Position numbers and translations under genes: made by a program. From the NCBI RefSeq assembly GCF_030813795.1, contig NZ_JAUSUX010000016.1, forward strand, positions 1 through 58,310: a DNA stretch of 58,310 nt. The letters run 5' to 3'. The notes under the pieces were generated by a model. That model was given only the letters and a program-made list of their open reading frames with translations. It was not told the origin of the DNA and ran no database searches. Source of the DNA: Desulfofundulus luciae (GTDB lineage Bacteria > Bacillota > Desulfotomaculia > Desulfotomaculales > Desulfovirgulaceae). Of the stretch, positions 33,172 to 43,099 are shown one piece after another (the first letter of the stretch is position 1; each line of letters begins with the position of its first letter).

Positions 33172-34425
33172 TCAAGTGGATACTCTCATAATTCTGGCCC
33201 CCAGGGCGGCATATTTTTGTTCCAGTCTTTCGTAGCCCCGGTCGATATGTTCCACACCTTCAACCACCGTACCGTTTTCCGCAGCCAGGGCCGCCAGGAC
33301 CAGGGCTGCGCCCGCCCGCAAATCAGTGGCCATCACCGGGGCACCGGTGAGCCTTTCTACCCCCTTGACGATGGCCGTCTGCCCCTCCACTTTGATGTCG
33401 GCACCCATCCGCCGCAGTTCGCTCACATGTTTAAAACGGTTCTCAAAGACTGTTTCGGTAATCACGCTGGTTCCCTCCGCCAGGCAGGCCAGGGCCATAA
33501 TCTGGGGCTGCATATCGGTGGGGAAGCCGGGATGGGGCAGCGTTTTGATATCTACCGTCCGCGGGCGCCCCTGGGCCGCCACCCGCACATGTTCATCGCC
33601 CGTCTCCACTAAAAAGCCCATTTCCTTCAACTTGGCCAGCACGGGCTCCAGATGTTCGGGAATGACGTTGGTTACCGTGACATCTCCGCCGGTAATGGCA
33701 GCGGCAACCAGGTGTGTCCCTGCTTCAATGCGATCGGGAATCACCGCGTGTTCCACCGAATAGAGGTGTTTCACCCCTTCGATGCGGATCACATCCGTAC
33801 CCGCACCCTTGATGCGCGCTCCCATCCGGTTCAAAAAGTTCTGCAAGTCCACAATCTCGGGCTCCTTGGCGGCATTGCGGACGACAGTGGTGCCCTCGGC
33901 CAGCACGGCGGCCATCATTATGTTTTCGGTGGCGCCCACACTGGGAACATCCAGGTGGATTTCGGCACCCGCCAGTTTATCGGCTTCCACGGTAATATAG
34001 CCGAATTTTTCCTCAATCCTGGCCCCCATGGCCTTGAGCCCCTTTAAATGCAGGTTCATGGGCCGGGAACCGATGTTGCAGCCGCCGGGGTAAGAGATCC
34101 TGACCCGGCGAAAGCGCCCCAGAAGAGGCCCCAGCACCAGGTTGGACGCCCGCATCCGGCGCATTAAATCTTCCCCTACCTCCAGGGATTGTATATGGGT
34201 GGCGTCAACCCTGATGGAATCCCCTTCCCTGTTCACCCGGGCCCCCAGGTATTCCAGGACATCGCACATGGTCGCTACGTCCTTTAACGCCGGCACCTGC
34301 TGGATTACGTTGGGTGCCCCGTGCAAGAGACAGGCGGCCAGGATCGGCAGGGTGGCGTTCTTACTGCCGCTGGCCCGCACGGTGCCCCGCAGGGGATTAC
34401 CGCCCGTAATGAAAAACCTGACCAT
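33172..34425 (-). CDS. murA: UDP-N-acetylglucosamine 1-carboxyvinyltransferase
   Basis: A 417-residue EPSP-synthase-fold enzyme, the first committed step of peptidoglycan synthesis (enolpyruvyl transfer from PEP to UDP-GlcNAc). The PEP-binding lysine and asparagine are in ASGSKNATLP (residues 18-27); the catalytic cysteine, the fosfomycin target, is Cys116 in YPGGCNIGSRP. Standing inside the dcw cluster between murB and ftsQ is typical of this clostridial group. Confidence 0.98.
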   Translation of the reverse strand: MVRFFITGGNPLRGTVRASGSKNATLPILAACLLHGAPNVIQQVPALKDVATMCDVLEYLGARVNREGDSIRVDATHIQSLEVGEDLMRRMRASNLVLGPLLGRFRRVRISYPGGCNIGSRPMNLHLKGLKAMGARIEEKFGYITVEADKLAGAEIHLDVPSVGATENIMMAAVLAEGTTVVRNAAKEPEIVDLQNFLNRMGARIKGAGTDVIRIEGVKHLYSVEHAVIPDRIEAGTHLVAAAITGGDVTVTNVIPEHLEPVLAKLKEMGFLVETGDEHVRVAAQGRPRTVDIKTLPHPGFPTDMQPQIMALACLAEGTSVITETVFENRFKHVSELRRMGADIKVEGQTAIVKGVERLTGAPVMATDLRAGAALVLAALAAENGTVVEGVEHIDRGYERLEQKYAALGARIMRVST

Positions 34426-34440
34426 GCTGTCACCCCCGCC

Positions 34441-35352
34441 TCAATCCTCACCGAGAACCTGTACCTCCAGAGTTAGAGTTATCCCGAAGCGTTCGTAAAC
34501 CAGTTGCTGTACCCGGTGGATCAGGATTTGTACATCCCGGGCGGTAGCCTTTCCCAAATTGACAATGAAATTGGCGTGGATTAAAGACACCTGGGCATCA
34601 CCCTGGCGCATACCCTTACACCCGGCCTGTTCAATTAACCAGCCGGCCGTTTTGCCGGGGGGATTTTTAAAGACGCTGCCGGCACTGGGGTAGGATAGGG
34701 GCTGGGAAGCCCGGCGGCGGGCGAGATACTGCTCCATATCCGCCCGGATCCGGTCTGGGTCCCGGGCCACACCCCGACAGGTCACCTCCAGCACCACCAG
34801 CGAACTGCCCAGCAAATTGCTGGTCCGGTAGCCAAAACCCAACTCGCCGGCGTTCCGGCGTTCCAGCTCACCGGATGAATCCATAACCGTAACTTCCTGC
34901 ACCAGGTCGGCCATGGATAAACCGTTGGCGCCGGCATTCATTACCACCGCCCCGCCTACCGTTCCGGGAATGCCGGTGGCAAACTCCAAACCGCCCACGC
35001 CGTTCTTTTGGGCTACGGACGCCAGCACACCCAGCATTGTCCCGGCCCCGGCGATCAGAGTTGTTTCCTGCACCTGGACCTGACCGAAGGCACGGCCAAT
35101 TTTCACCACTATGCCGCGGATGCCACCATCCTTTACCAGCAGGTTGGAACCGTTGCCAATAAAATAAAGGGGGAGACCACGACCGTGTACCCAGGTAACC
35201 AGCCGGGCCAGTTCCTTCACTCCCGTTGGCTCTACAAAGATATCCGCCGGGCCACCGATACGCCAGGTGGTATGACGAGCCATGGGCTCATTGGCCTTCA
35301 CCTGCCCGGGTAACAGGGCATTTAATTCTTTAAAACCGGCCGGCAAAGTCAT
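34441..35352 (-). CDS. murB: UDP-N-acetylenolpyruvoylglucosamine reductase
   Basis: A 303-residue FAD/NADPH enzyme forming UDP-MurNAc. FAD-binding segments are YFIGNGSNLLVKDGGIRG (about residue 80) and GIPGTVGGAVVMNAGA (about 128); the catalytic serine lies in YPSAGSVFKNP (about 221), type II MurB style. The 5' end overlaps murC by four bases. Confidence 0.97.
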   Translation of the reverse strand: MTLPAGFKELNALLPGQVKANEPMARHTTWRIGGPADIFVEPTGVKELARLVTWVHGRGLPLYFIGNGSNLLVKDGGIRGIVVKIGRAFGQVQVQETTLIAGAGTMLGVLASVAQKNGVGGLEFATGIPGTVGGAVVMNAGANGLSMADLVQEVTVMDSSGELERRNAGELGFGYRTSNLLGSSLVVLEVTCRGVARDPDRIRADMEQYLARRRASQPLSYPSAGSVFKNPPGKTAGWLIEQAGCKGMRQGDAQVSLIHANFIVNLGKATARDVQILIHRVQQLVYERFGITLTLEVQVLGED

Positions 35353-36731
35353 GCTGTTTTCTCCCTTAACCTTTTTACCAGTTCAATACCACAGAGCCAG
35401 ATGTTCCCCGCACCCATGGTTAAAATCAAATCGCCGGGCAGGGCATTGGCAGCCAGGTAATTGACTATTTGTTCCCCGGTCGGCAGGTAAACCACCGGCG
35501 GGCGGCCGTGGTTTTTAATGGCCCGGACAATCAACTGGGCGTTGACCCCCTCTATGGGTTGCTCCCCGGCACTGTAGATCTCGTTGACGATAACCAGATC
35601 GGCTTCGCCAAAAGCCTTCCCGAATTGTTCCTTTAACAAGGCCGTCCGGGTGTAGCGATGAGGCTGAAAGACGACGATCAGGCGCTTTGGCCCCGTCTGG
35701 CGGGCCGCCTGCAAGGTGGCCTTTATTTCACTGGGATGGTGGGCATAATCATCCACCACCCGCACATTTCCCACTTCCCCCAGCAGTTCAAACCTTCTTC
35801 TGGCCCCCCGGAACTCTTTGAGGATTTGAGCGATGATCTGGAAATCAAGACCGAGCCAGCGGGCTGCAGCTACCACGGCCAGGGCGTTTAACATATTATG
35901 TTTCCCAGGGACGGAAAGTTCCAGGGTACCCAGGTGCTGATCATGATAATACACTTCACCGCGGGAACCTTCACCGTCTAAAGATAAATGGCGCAGGACA
36001 TAGTCGGCACCGGAACTCTCGATACCGTAGGTAATCACGGGGCGGCCCAAATCCTGCAATACTTCCCGCACATTGGGATCGTCGAGACAAACAATGACCA
36101 CCCCGTATTCTGGCACTCTGCCCATAAACTGCCGGAAAGCCTTCTTAATTTCCGCCACCGAACCGTAATGGTCCAGGTGATCATCCTCAATATTGGTTAC
36201 GATCACTGCCAGCGGATGCAACTTCAAAAAGGATCCGTCACTTTCATCGGCCTCAGCCACCAGATATTTCCCTCGACCCAGCTTGGCGTTTCCGCCAATA
36301 TCGTTCAATTCACCTCCAATGACAATGGTCGGGTCAAGTCCGCTCCTTTCCAGTACCAGGGCCAGCATGGATGTGGTGGTGGTCTTGCCATGGGCCCCGG
36401 CAACGGCAATGCCCTTTTGCCGCTGCATCAACCAGGCCAGCAGATCCCCCCGGTGCATCACCGGGATGCCCTTTTGCCGGGCTGCCAGCAATTCGGCGTT
36501 ATCCGGTTTAATCGCCGAGGAAATAACCACCAGTTGCGTTGCATCCAGGTTCCGGGCGGCGTGCCCCACATGGCAAACGGCTCCCCGGGATTCCAGCCTG
36601 CGGATGGTATCAGTGGAGGAAAGATCCGAACCGCTAATCTCATAACCCAAATCCAAAAGGATGCTGGCCAGGCCACTCATGCCAGCCCCGCCAATACCGA
36701 TAAAATGTACCCGCCGGGGTATTACCTGCAA
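35349..36731 (-). CDS. murC: UDP-N-acetylmuramate--L-alanine ligase
   Basis: A 460-residue Mur ligase that adds L-Ala to UDP-MurNAc. The N-terminal UDP-binding motif HFIGIGGAGMSGLA, the ATP P-loop AGAHGKTTTTSM (about residue 114), EADESDGSFL (about 172) and NIEDDHLDHY (about 190), and the DDYAHHPSEI motif (about 343) are all in place. Confidence 0.98.
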   Translation of the reverse strand: MQVIPRRVHFIGIGGAGMSGLASILLDLGYEISGSDLSSTDTIRRLESRGAVCHVGHAARNLDATQLVVISSAIKPDNAELLAARQKGIPVMHRGDLLAWLMQRQKGIAVAGAHGKTTTTSMLALVLERSGLDPTIVIGGELNDIGGNAKLGRGKYLVAEADESDGSFLKLHPLAVIVTNIEDDHLDHYGSVAEIKKAFRQFMGRVPEYGVVIVCLDDPNVREVLQDLGRPVITYGIESSGADYVLRHLSLDGEGSRGEVYYHDQHLGTLELSVPGKHNMLNALAVVAAARWLGLDFQIIAQILKEFRGARRRFELLGEVGNVRVVDDYAHHPSEIKATLQAARQTGPKRLIVVFQPHRYTRTALLKEQFGKAFGEADLVIVNEIYSAGEQPIEGVNAQLIVRAIKNHGRPPVVYLPTGEQIVNYLAANALPGDLILTMGAGNIWLCGIELVKRLREKTA

Positions 36732-36880
36732 GGACTTTCAACTCCTTTCCCGGTTACAGCTCCTGGCAAACGTGACGGCTTCGCGATACACCATATACTA
36801 TGCCCGCGTTAAAAAAGGTGTGCCATTCCCGGGCTTGTCCAGCCGTGCCACCTGGTTCATGAAGGGCAGTAGCCCCGTTT

Positions 36881-37999
36881 TTACCGGACCAGGTTGTCTA
36901 TTAGCTCGAGTATTTCATCCAGGGCCCGCGAACGTCCCAGGCGGCGGCTTGCCCTGGCCATCGCCTTCAGTTTTGCCGGCCGCGCCAGAAGCCGGGCCAA
37001 CTTTTCAGCCAGCAAAGACCCCGTTAACTCCCGATCCCTGATGACCAGAGCGGCACCTTCTTTCTCCAGGGAACGGGCATTGTATTCCTGGTGATTCCCG
37101 GCAGCATAGGGGTAGGGAATGAGAATGGCCGGCAACCCCACCACCGTCAACTCTGCCAGGGTGGCTGCCCCGGCACGGCAGATGGCCAGGTCGGCTGCCG
37201 CCAGTGCCCGGGGCATTTCGTCAAGATAAGGTACAAGGATAATATTGCCATTTTCGGCTATACTTAAACCCGCCTCCCTTGCCCGGGCGCAAAACTCCTC
37301 ATATTGGCCGGGACCGGTCACATGGAGGAAGTATACCCCCTCCCGTCCCCCAAACTGCTTCAAAACCTCGATCATGGCCAGGTTGATCGCCCTGGCCCCC
37401 TGACTACCCCCAAAGGAGAGGACGAGCTGGGCATCTTCAGGGATACCCATGGCCCGCCTGGCCTCGTCCCGCCGCCAGGCCAGCACCTCCGGACGCACCG
37501 GTAGCCCGGTAACTTTAACCCGAGCTTTACGGGGAAAATATTTCCGGGCATCGTCAAAGGTTAACGCCACCTGGCTAACAAGACGAGAAAGAAGCCGGTT
37601 GGTCAAACCGGGCAGGGCATTTTGTTCGTGGATCAGGGTGGGAATACCCAGCAAAACGGCGGCCATGACCACCGGCCCACACACGTATCCCCCGGTACCC
37701 ACTACCACCCGCGGTTTGAAATCGGCCAGTATCTGCCGGGCCAGCAGAACCCCCCGGGCTGCCTGCCAGAACACCAGCAGGTTCCGGGGAGACAGGTTGC
37801 GCTTTAAGCCGGTTACCGGAATGGAACGAAAGGGCAGGTTTGCTTTCGGAACCAGGTCGGCCTCCAGGCCGCCGGCCCGGCCGATGTAAAGCACCTGGGC
37901 TCCAGGGTATTTGGCCAACAGTCCCCGGGCAATGGCCAGGGCGGGGTAAATATGTCCTCCCGTACCACCCCCGGTTACCACAAAATGCAAATACTCCAC
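36881..37999 (-). CDS. murG: UDP-GlcNAc transferase MurG
   Basis: A 372-residue GT28 glycosyltransferase that turns lipid I into lipid II on the inner membrane face. It shows the N-terminal GGGTGGHIYPALAI loop, the second glycine-rich loop VLSFGGSQGARAIN (about residue 190), and the UDP-GlcNAc-binding segment CRAGAATLAELTVVGLPAILIPYPYAAGNHQ split by the usual spacing. A 149-base gap separates it from murC, with no gene apparent in it. Confidence 0.98.
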   Translation of the reverse strand: MEYLHFVVTGGGTGGHIYPALAIARGLLAKYPGAQVLYIGRAGGLEADLVPKANLPFRSIPVTGLKRNLSPRNLLVFWQAARGVLLARQILADFKPRVVVGTGGYVCGPVVMAAVLLGIPTLIHEQNALPGLTNRLLSRLVSQVALTFDDARKYFPRKARVKVTGLPVRPEVLAWRRDEARRAMGIPEDAQLVLSFGGSQGARAINLAMIEVLKQFGGREGVYFLHVTGPGQYEEFCARAREAGLSIAENGNIILVPYLDEMPRALAAADLAICRAGAATLAELTVVGLPAILIPYPYAAGNHQEYNARSLEKEGAALVIRDRELTGSLLAEKLARLLARPAKLKAMARASRRLGRSRALDEILELIDNLVR

Positions 38000-38005
38000 C
38001 TCCCG

Positions 38006-39115
38006 TCATTTGGGAGCACTGTAGCGGGATATGTTTAGCAAAATCCCTACCCCCAGCAGGGTGAACACCAGGGATGTTCCCCCAAAGCTGACAAAGGGAA
38101 GGGTAATGCCGGTGACCGGCAGGGAGCTGGTGACCACGCCGATATTAATGATTGCCTGAATACCCACGCCGGAAACAATCCCGGCGGCAAGCAGGCTGCC
38201 AAAAGGATCGGGAGAGGTAATGGCCACCTTCAATCCCCGCCAGATGAACATAATGAACAACAGGATCACCAGACAGGCACCGATAAAACCCAGCTCTTCC
38301 CCGATCACGGCAAAGATAAAGTCCGTCTGCCTCTCGGGGAGATAAAGGAATTTGGAATGGCGACCCTGCCCCAGGCCGGTGCCCAAAAGGCCACCGGAAC
38401 CAAGGGACATGAGAGAATTCAAAATATGCCACCCCGAGCCCGAGGGGTCTTTTTCCGGATCCAGAAAGGCTAAGAATCTCCTCATGCGGTAAGGCTCCAT
38501 CCAGATGGCCAGGGCCAGGGCTCCCGCTCCCAGTACACCCAGGGCGCCCAGGTGCACCAGGGAAGCACCGGCCGCAAAAAGCATCAACACGATGGTACCG
38601 GCCAGGGTCACGGCCGTACCCAGGTCCGGTTGCATGAGAATTAGCCCCGCCGCCAAGCCCATTATCACCAGGTACGGCAACATTCCCTGGCGAAAATTGG
38701 TGATCCGTTCGGGTCGCCGGGAAAGGCCGTAGGCAGTGAAGACCACCAGGCAAAGCTTGGCAAACTCCGAAGGTTGAAAACTTAAGGGACCCAGGTTCAA
38801 CCAGCGCTGGGCTCCCAGCTTGGAAACGCCAATCCCCGGAATAAGTACGGCAATCAGCAGGGCAAAGGCCAGGATCAAAAGCGCTCCCGCCCATCTTTTG
38901 AAATGCCAGTAGTCATAATTCATCATTAAAAACATAGCCGTGAGGCCTATGATGGCCCAGATGGACTGGCGGATCAGAAAATGAAAAGGGTTGTTAAAGG
39001 GCGGAAACATGGCGTAGTAGCAACTGGAACTGAAAACCATCACTATGCCCACGCTTAAAAGCATGAGTACGGTAAGGAAGAGGATAAAATCCGGTGGCCG
39101 CCTGCGTAAGCGCAT
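38006..39115 (-). CDS. ftsW: SEDS peptidoglycan glycosyltransferase FtsW/SpoVE
   Basis: About 369 residues with ten hydrophobic segments, a SEDS-family lipid II polymerase partnered with the class B PBP encoded in the same cluster. Recognisable segments are GIGVSKLGAQRWLNLGPLSFQPSEFAKL, LILMQPDLGTAVTL and the C-terminal GIQAIINIGVVTSSLPVTGITLPFVSFGGTSL. I use the ATG at 39115 (MRLRRRPPDF) with AGGGAG upstream; 16 earlier residues in the open frame have no family character. It could act in division, spore cortex synthesis, or both. Confidence 0.95.
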   Translation of the reverse strand: MRLRRRPPDFILFLTVLMLLSVGIVMVFSSSCYYAMFPPFNNPFHFLIRQSIWAIIGLTAMFLMMNYDYWHFKRWAGALLILAFALLIAVLIPGIGVSKLGAQRWLNLGPLSFQPSEFAKLCLVVFTAYGLSRRPERITNFRQGMLPYLVIMGLAAGLILMQPDLGTAVTLAGTIVLMLFAAGASLVHLGALGVLGAGALALAIWMEPYRMRRFLAFLDPEKDPSGSGWHILNSLMSLGSGGLLGTGLGQGRHSKFLYLPERQTDFIFAVIGEELGFIGACLVILLFIMFIWRGLKVAITSPDPFGSLLAAGIVSGVGIQAIINIGVVTSSLPVTGITLPFVSFGGTSLVFTLLGVGILLNISRYSAPK

Positions 39116-39170
39116 GGGAGTCTCCCTGCCTTCTCCGGGTGAATGCTCAGCAAAACCGTTCACCGAATAT

Positions 39171-40562
39171 TTACCTGGCCTGCCCCCCGGCCATTTCCCG
39201 CACGATCAGCTCATGTACCAGCTGCTTGAATACTTCCCCGCGCTCCTCGTAGCTTCTGAACATGTCCCAGCTAGCGCAGGCCGGGGAAAGCAGGACCACT
39301 TCTCCCGGCCGGGCTGCCCGGTGGGCTTTAAACACCGCATCCCTAAAATCCTGGGCCCGGATAATTTCCCCGACCCCGGCCGCCCTGGCGGCGGCTTCAA
39401 TTTCCCGGGCACATTCTCCCAGCACCACCAGCACCCTTACTTTCTCCTTCGCCAGGCGGGCCAAGGCGGTAAAATCATTGCCCTTGTTTCTCCCCCCTGC
39501 CAGTAAAACGATGGGCTGATCATAGGCCTCCAGGGCTTTGATGCTGGCCTCGGGATTGGTGCCCTTGGAATCGTTTATATATTTTACGCCGTTGATCTCG
39601 GCGACAAATTCCAGGCGGTGGGGGACGCCGGAGAAGTGGTGCAGCGTGGCGGCCAGTTGCGGTTCCCTGATTCCCAGCACCCAGGCGCAAGCTACGGCGG
39701 CCAAGGCGTTTTCCAGGTTGTGGCTGCCCGGAATACGCAGGGCGCTGGCCGGCAAAATGGGATGGACCGCCTCCCTTTCCCTGACCGCTATGTAACCATT
39801 GTGCACGATTACCCCCTCTTCCAGATTATGCCGCCGGCTGAAAAATATAACCTTTCCGGGGCATGGGGATGCTAAATTCCTGGTCAGGGGATCGTCGTAA
39901 TTTAAAACCGTGTAATCGTCCCCGGTCTGGTTGGCAAAAATGCGCGCCTTTGCCGCCACATAGCCCTCCATATTGCCGTGCCGGTCCAGGTGGTCGGGGG
40001 TTATGTTTAAGATGACGGCCACCCGGGGATGAAAAAGCTTCGTGGTCTCCAGTTGAAAACTGCTGACCTCCAGAACAATCAGGTCGTTTGGTCCATATTT
40101 TTCCACTTCCGTAATCAGGGGCTGGCCGATATTACCGGCCACCAGGGTCTTGATCCCGGCGTCGGCAAAAATTTGTCCCACCAGGCTGGTGGTGGTGGTT
40201 TTACCGTTGGTGCCGGTAATGGCTACTATGGGTGCCATGGCCAGGCCGTAAGCCAGCTCCAGCTCACCCGTTACCGGAATACCCAGCTCCCGGGCCCGGG
40301 CTGCCGGCGGAGTGGTGAGGGGTACCCCCGGGCTGATCACCACCAGGTCAAAGCTCCCCTCATCCACCTCCGGGTAGCGGCCAAGCACCAGTTCCACCTC
40401 CGGCGGCAAGAGGGATTGAAGGGGCGGGACAAAGGAAGCCGGCTCCTTCCGGTCGGTTAAGACGACCTTTGCCCCCTTACCCGCCAGAAAACAGCTAACC
40501 GCCACCCCGCTTTTACCTGCCCCGATTACCAGAACCTTCAGTCCTTCAAATGCCAAGTCCAT
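39171..40562 (-). CDS. murD: UDP-N-acetylmuramoylalanine--D-glutamate ligase
   Basis: About 463 residues; adds D-Glu to UDP-MurNAc-L-Ala. N-terminal VLVIGAGKSGVAVSCFL, P-loop AITGTNGKTTTTSLVG, NITPDHLDRHGNMEGY, and YINDSKGTNPEASIKAL with the family spacing. I place the start at 40562 (MDLAFEGLKV), after AAGGAAGGT; the first 12 residues of the longer frame do not resemble MurD. Confidence 0.97.
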   Translation of the reverse strand: MDLAFEGLKVLVIGAGKSGVAVSCFLAGKGAKVVLTDRKEPASFVPPLQSLLPPEVELVLGRYPEVDEGSFDLVVISPGVPLTTPPAARARELGIPVTGELELAYGLAMAPIVAITGTNGKTTTTSLVGQIFADAGIKTLVAGNIGQPLITEVEKYGPNDLIVLEVSSFQLETTKLFHPRVAVILNITPDHLDRHGNMEGYVAAKARIFANQTGDDYTVLNYDDPLTRNLASPCPGKVIFFSRRHNLEEGVIVHNGYIAVREREAVHPILPASALRIPGSHNLENALAAVACAWVLGIREPQLAATLHHFSGVPHRLEFVAEINGVKYINDSKGTNPEASIKALEAYDQPIVLLAGGRNKGNDFTALARLAKEKVRVLVVLGECAREIEAAARAAGVGEIIRAQDFRDAVFKAHRAARPGEVVLLSPACASWDMFRSYEERGEVFKQLVHELIVREMAGGQAR

Positions 40563-40598
40563 TACCTTCCTTCTTAAACGAGTATGCTCACAAAACAC

Positions 40599-41600
40599 CT
40601 AACCCAGCTGATACAGCCCGGCCAGCCCAAGGAGGGCCAGCACAAGGGTAAACCCCCAGAAGGTATAGACCACTCGCTGTTCACTCCAGCCGCCCAGCTC
40701 AAAGTGGTGGTGCAGGGGGCTCATCCGGAACACCCGCCGGCCGAAGAGCTGGAAGGAAATGACCTGGATGATTACCGACAGGGCCTCCAGTACATACACA
40801 CCCCCGATAACCAGCAGGAATAACTCGCTCCTGGTCAATACCGCCGCCGCTCCCAGGGCCCCTCCCAGGGCCAGGGAACCAGTGTCGCCCATGAATATCC
40901 GGGCCGGATGGTGATTGTAGACCAGAAAACCCAGGCAGCCACCCATCAGGGCGGCCATGATGATGGCAATTCCCAACTTATCCATTAAGAGGGAAATAAG
41001 CACAAGGGCTGCGGCCACCGGTACAGTTACTCCGGCGGCCAGGCCGTCCAGGCCATCGGTGAGATTCACCGCGTTGGCCGTACCCACCACTACCAGCACG
41101 GCAAACAAAAGATAACCCCAGGTTCCCAGCTCCACGGTTAATCCCCCGGGAACAAAAAAACCGCTAAAAGGGATTACCAGATCCGTCCCCCGGCCAAAGG
41201 TGGAAACAGCCAGCAAGGCCAGCAGCACACTTAAGATCACCTGACCGAAAAGTTTTTCCCGAGCCCGCAGGCCCAGGGATCTTTTTAAAGCCACCTTAAT
41301 GTAGTCGTCTAAAAAACCAATCAACCCGAATCCCAGGGTAACCCCAAGCACCAGAAGGCCCTCCGGAAAACGGTGGGCCAGCCAGAGCCCGGCCACAGTC
41401 GTTCCGGCCAGGAACATGATTCCGCCCATGGTGGGGGTACCGCCCTTAGAAAGGTGAGTGACCGGCCCATCGTTGCGGATACTCTGGCCGAACTTAAGAC
41501 GGCGCAAAAGGGGTATGGTCAGGGGTCCTAAAAGAAGGGTGACGGCCAGAGAAATAAGCAAAGCCTTGCTTAAAAGAAGCCATAAATCATTGGTCCCCAT
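40599..41600 (-). CDS. mraY: Phospho-N-acetylmuramoyl-pentapeptide transferase
   Basis: A 333-residue polytopic membrane enzyme making lipid I. Family motifs are KGGTPTMGGIMFL (about residue 52), FLDDYIKVALKRSLGLRAREKL (about 96), TANAVNLTDGLDGLAAG (about 174, with the catalytic aspartates) and MGDTGSLALGGALG (about 238) before MSPLHHHFEL. Confidence 0.98.
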   Translation of the reverse strand: MGTNDLWLLLSKALLISLAVTLLLGPLTIPLLRRLKFGQSIRNDGPVTHLSKGGTPTMGGIMFLAGTTVAGLWLAHRFPEGLLVLGVTLGFGLIGFLDDYIKVALKRSLGLRAREKLFGQVILSVLLALLAVSTFGRGTDLVIPFSGFFVPGGLTVELGTWGYLLFAVLVVVGTANAVNLTDGLDGLAAGVTVPVAAALVLISLLMDKLGIAIIMAALMGGCLGFLVYNHHPARIFMGDTGSLALGGALGAAAVLTRSELFLLVIGGVYVLEALSVIIQVISFQLFGRRVFRMSPLHHHFELGGWSEQRVVYTFWGFTLVLALLGLAGLYQLG

Positions 41601-41695
41601 CCGCTACCACCTGCGGCGGATTCCCTCCTACTCCGGAAGTTAGCGGTACATGTCGGCGCCGGTCGTTCCGCGCGCCATAGCCAACTGTTGCCAGC

Positions 41696-43099
41696 TTATG
41701 TGTTTTGATGCAAAAAGGTGTTTTGTCCCTGGACCAGGGCCTGCACAATCCCTTCCATGCGCATGCCCCGGGAACCCTTAACCAGCACCACATCCCCGGG
41801 CAGGGCCAGGTCTTTCAATATCTCTACGGCCTCGCCGTTGGATGCGCACCGGAAGATGCGCCCGCCGGGCATCCCGGCCGCCAGGGCTCCGTCGGCAAGA
41901 AAACGGGCCAGATTACCCACCGTAATCAGGTAATCCACTACCCCGGCGGCATCGCCGCCCACCCGGCGATGAGCGGCCTGAGCCTTTTCTCCCAGTTCCA
42001 GCATGTCTCCCAGAACGGCAATGCGGCGCCCTTTAGCATCCGTTTCAGCCAGTACCTGCAGGGCAGCCCGGGTCGAGGACGGGTTGGCATTATAGGCATC
42101 GTTAATGATTTTCAGCCCCCGGTAATCAATTATTTCCAGGCGCATGGGAGTCAAGACGGCCCCGGCCAGGCCGGCGGCAATGTCTTCCAGCGGCACCCCC
42201 AGTGCCCAGGCTACCCCCACCGCAGCCAGGGCGTTTTCCACATTGTGCCGCCCCGGCAGGGGTAAATGTATTTCCGTTCCCCCCCCGTCGGGCACCCTCA
42301 CCCGAAACCGGTTGCCGCCTTTTTCCGGACGAATGTCCCTACCAAGGACATCCGCTTCACCGCCGATGCCGAAAAAGTACACCTGCCCCCGGCAACGGGC
42401 CGCCTCCCGCCGGATATAGGGGCTGTCTCGGTGCAAAACGGCAAACCCTTTCGGCCCGATGGCTTCCAGAATTTCTCCCTTGGCCCGGGCAATGTTATCC
42501 ACCGACCCCAGGCGCTCTATATGGGCCTCGCCGATATTGGTGATTACCGCTCCCGTGGGGCGGGCCAGGCGGCAAAGGAAGGAAATTTCACCCATTCCCC
42601 GCATGGCCATTTCCACCACCACGGCCTGGTAGCGCTCATCAAGCTCCAGGAGAGTGAGGGGCAAGCCAATTTCGTTGTTCCTGTTGCCCGTGGTTTTCAG
42701 GGTGTTAAACCGCCGGGAGAGGGCAGCCCCCACCAGGTCCTTGGTACTGGTTTTACCGGAACTGCCGGTAATACCAATCACCGGCACCCGGTAAGCCTCC
42801 CGGTTATAGCGGGCCAGCCGTTGTAAAGCTACCAGGGTGTCGTCCACCTGGATCACGGCCGCCCCGGGATTTAAAGCGGAAACCATCCGCTCCACCACCA
42901 CCCCGGCGGCACCGGCGGCCAGAGCCTGGGGTACAAAGTCATGGCCGTCATGCCGTTGCCCCCGGAGGGCAAAAAACAGCTCGCCTCCCGCAAGGTTGCG
43001 GCTGTCGATGGAGACGGCCCGGACCCGGACGCCTGCATCCCCTTGACACAGCCTGCCCTTTACGGCCCGTGCTACTTCCTCCAGGGTCATCGTTTTCAC
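41696..43099 (-). CDS. murF: UDP-MurNAc-tripeptide--D-alanyl-D-alanine ligase
   Basis: A 467-residue Mur ligase that completes the pentapeptide. P-loop GITGSSGKTSTKDLVG (about residue 110), AMRGMGEISFL, NIGEAHIERLGS, and INDAYNANPSSTRAAL (about 333) mark MurF. It overlaps murE by four bases. A 95-base gap precedes mraY with no gene seen. Confidence 0.98.
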   Translation of the reverse strand: MKTMTLEEVARAVKGRLCQGDAGVRVRAVSIDSRNLAGGELFFALRGQRHDGHDFVPQALAAGAAGVVVERMVSALNPGAAVIQVDDTLVALQRLARYNREAYRVPVIGITGSSGKTSTKDLVGAALSRRFNTLKTTGNRNNEIGLPLTLLELDERYQAVVVEMAMRGMGEISFLCRLARPTGAVITNIGEAHIERLGSVDNIARAKGEILEAIGPKGFAVLHRDSPYIRREAARCRGQVYFFGIGGEADVLGRDIRPEKGGNRFRVRVPDGGGTEIHLPLPGRHNVENALAAVGVAWALGVPLEDIAAGLAGAVLTPMRLEIIDYRGLKIINDAYNANPSSTRAALQVLAETDAKGRRIAVLGDMLELGEKAQAAHRRVGGDAAGVVDYLITVGNLARFLADGALAAGMPGGRIFRCASNGEAVEILKDLALPGDVVLVKGSRGMRMEGIVQALVQGQNTFLHQNT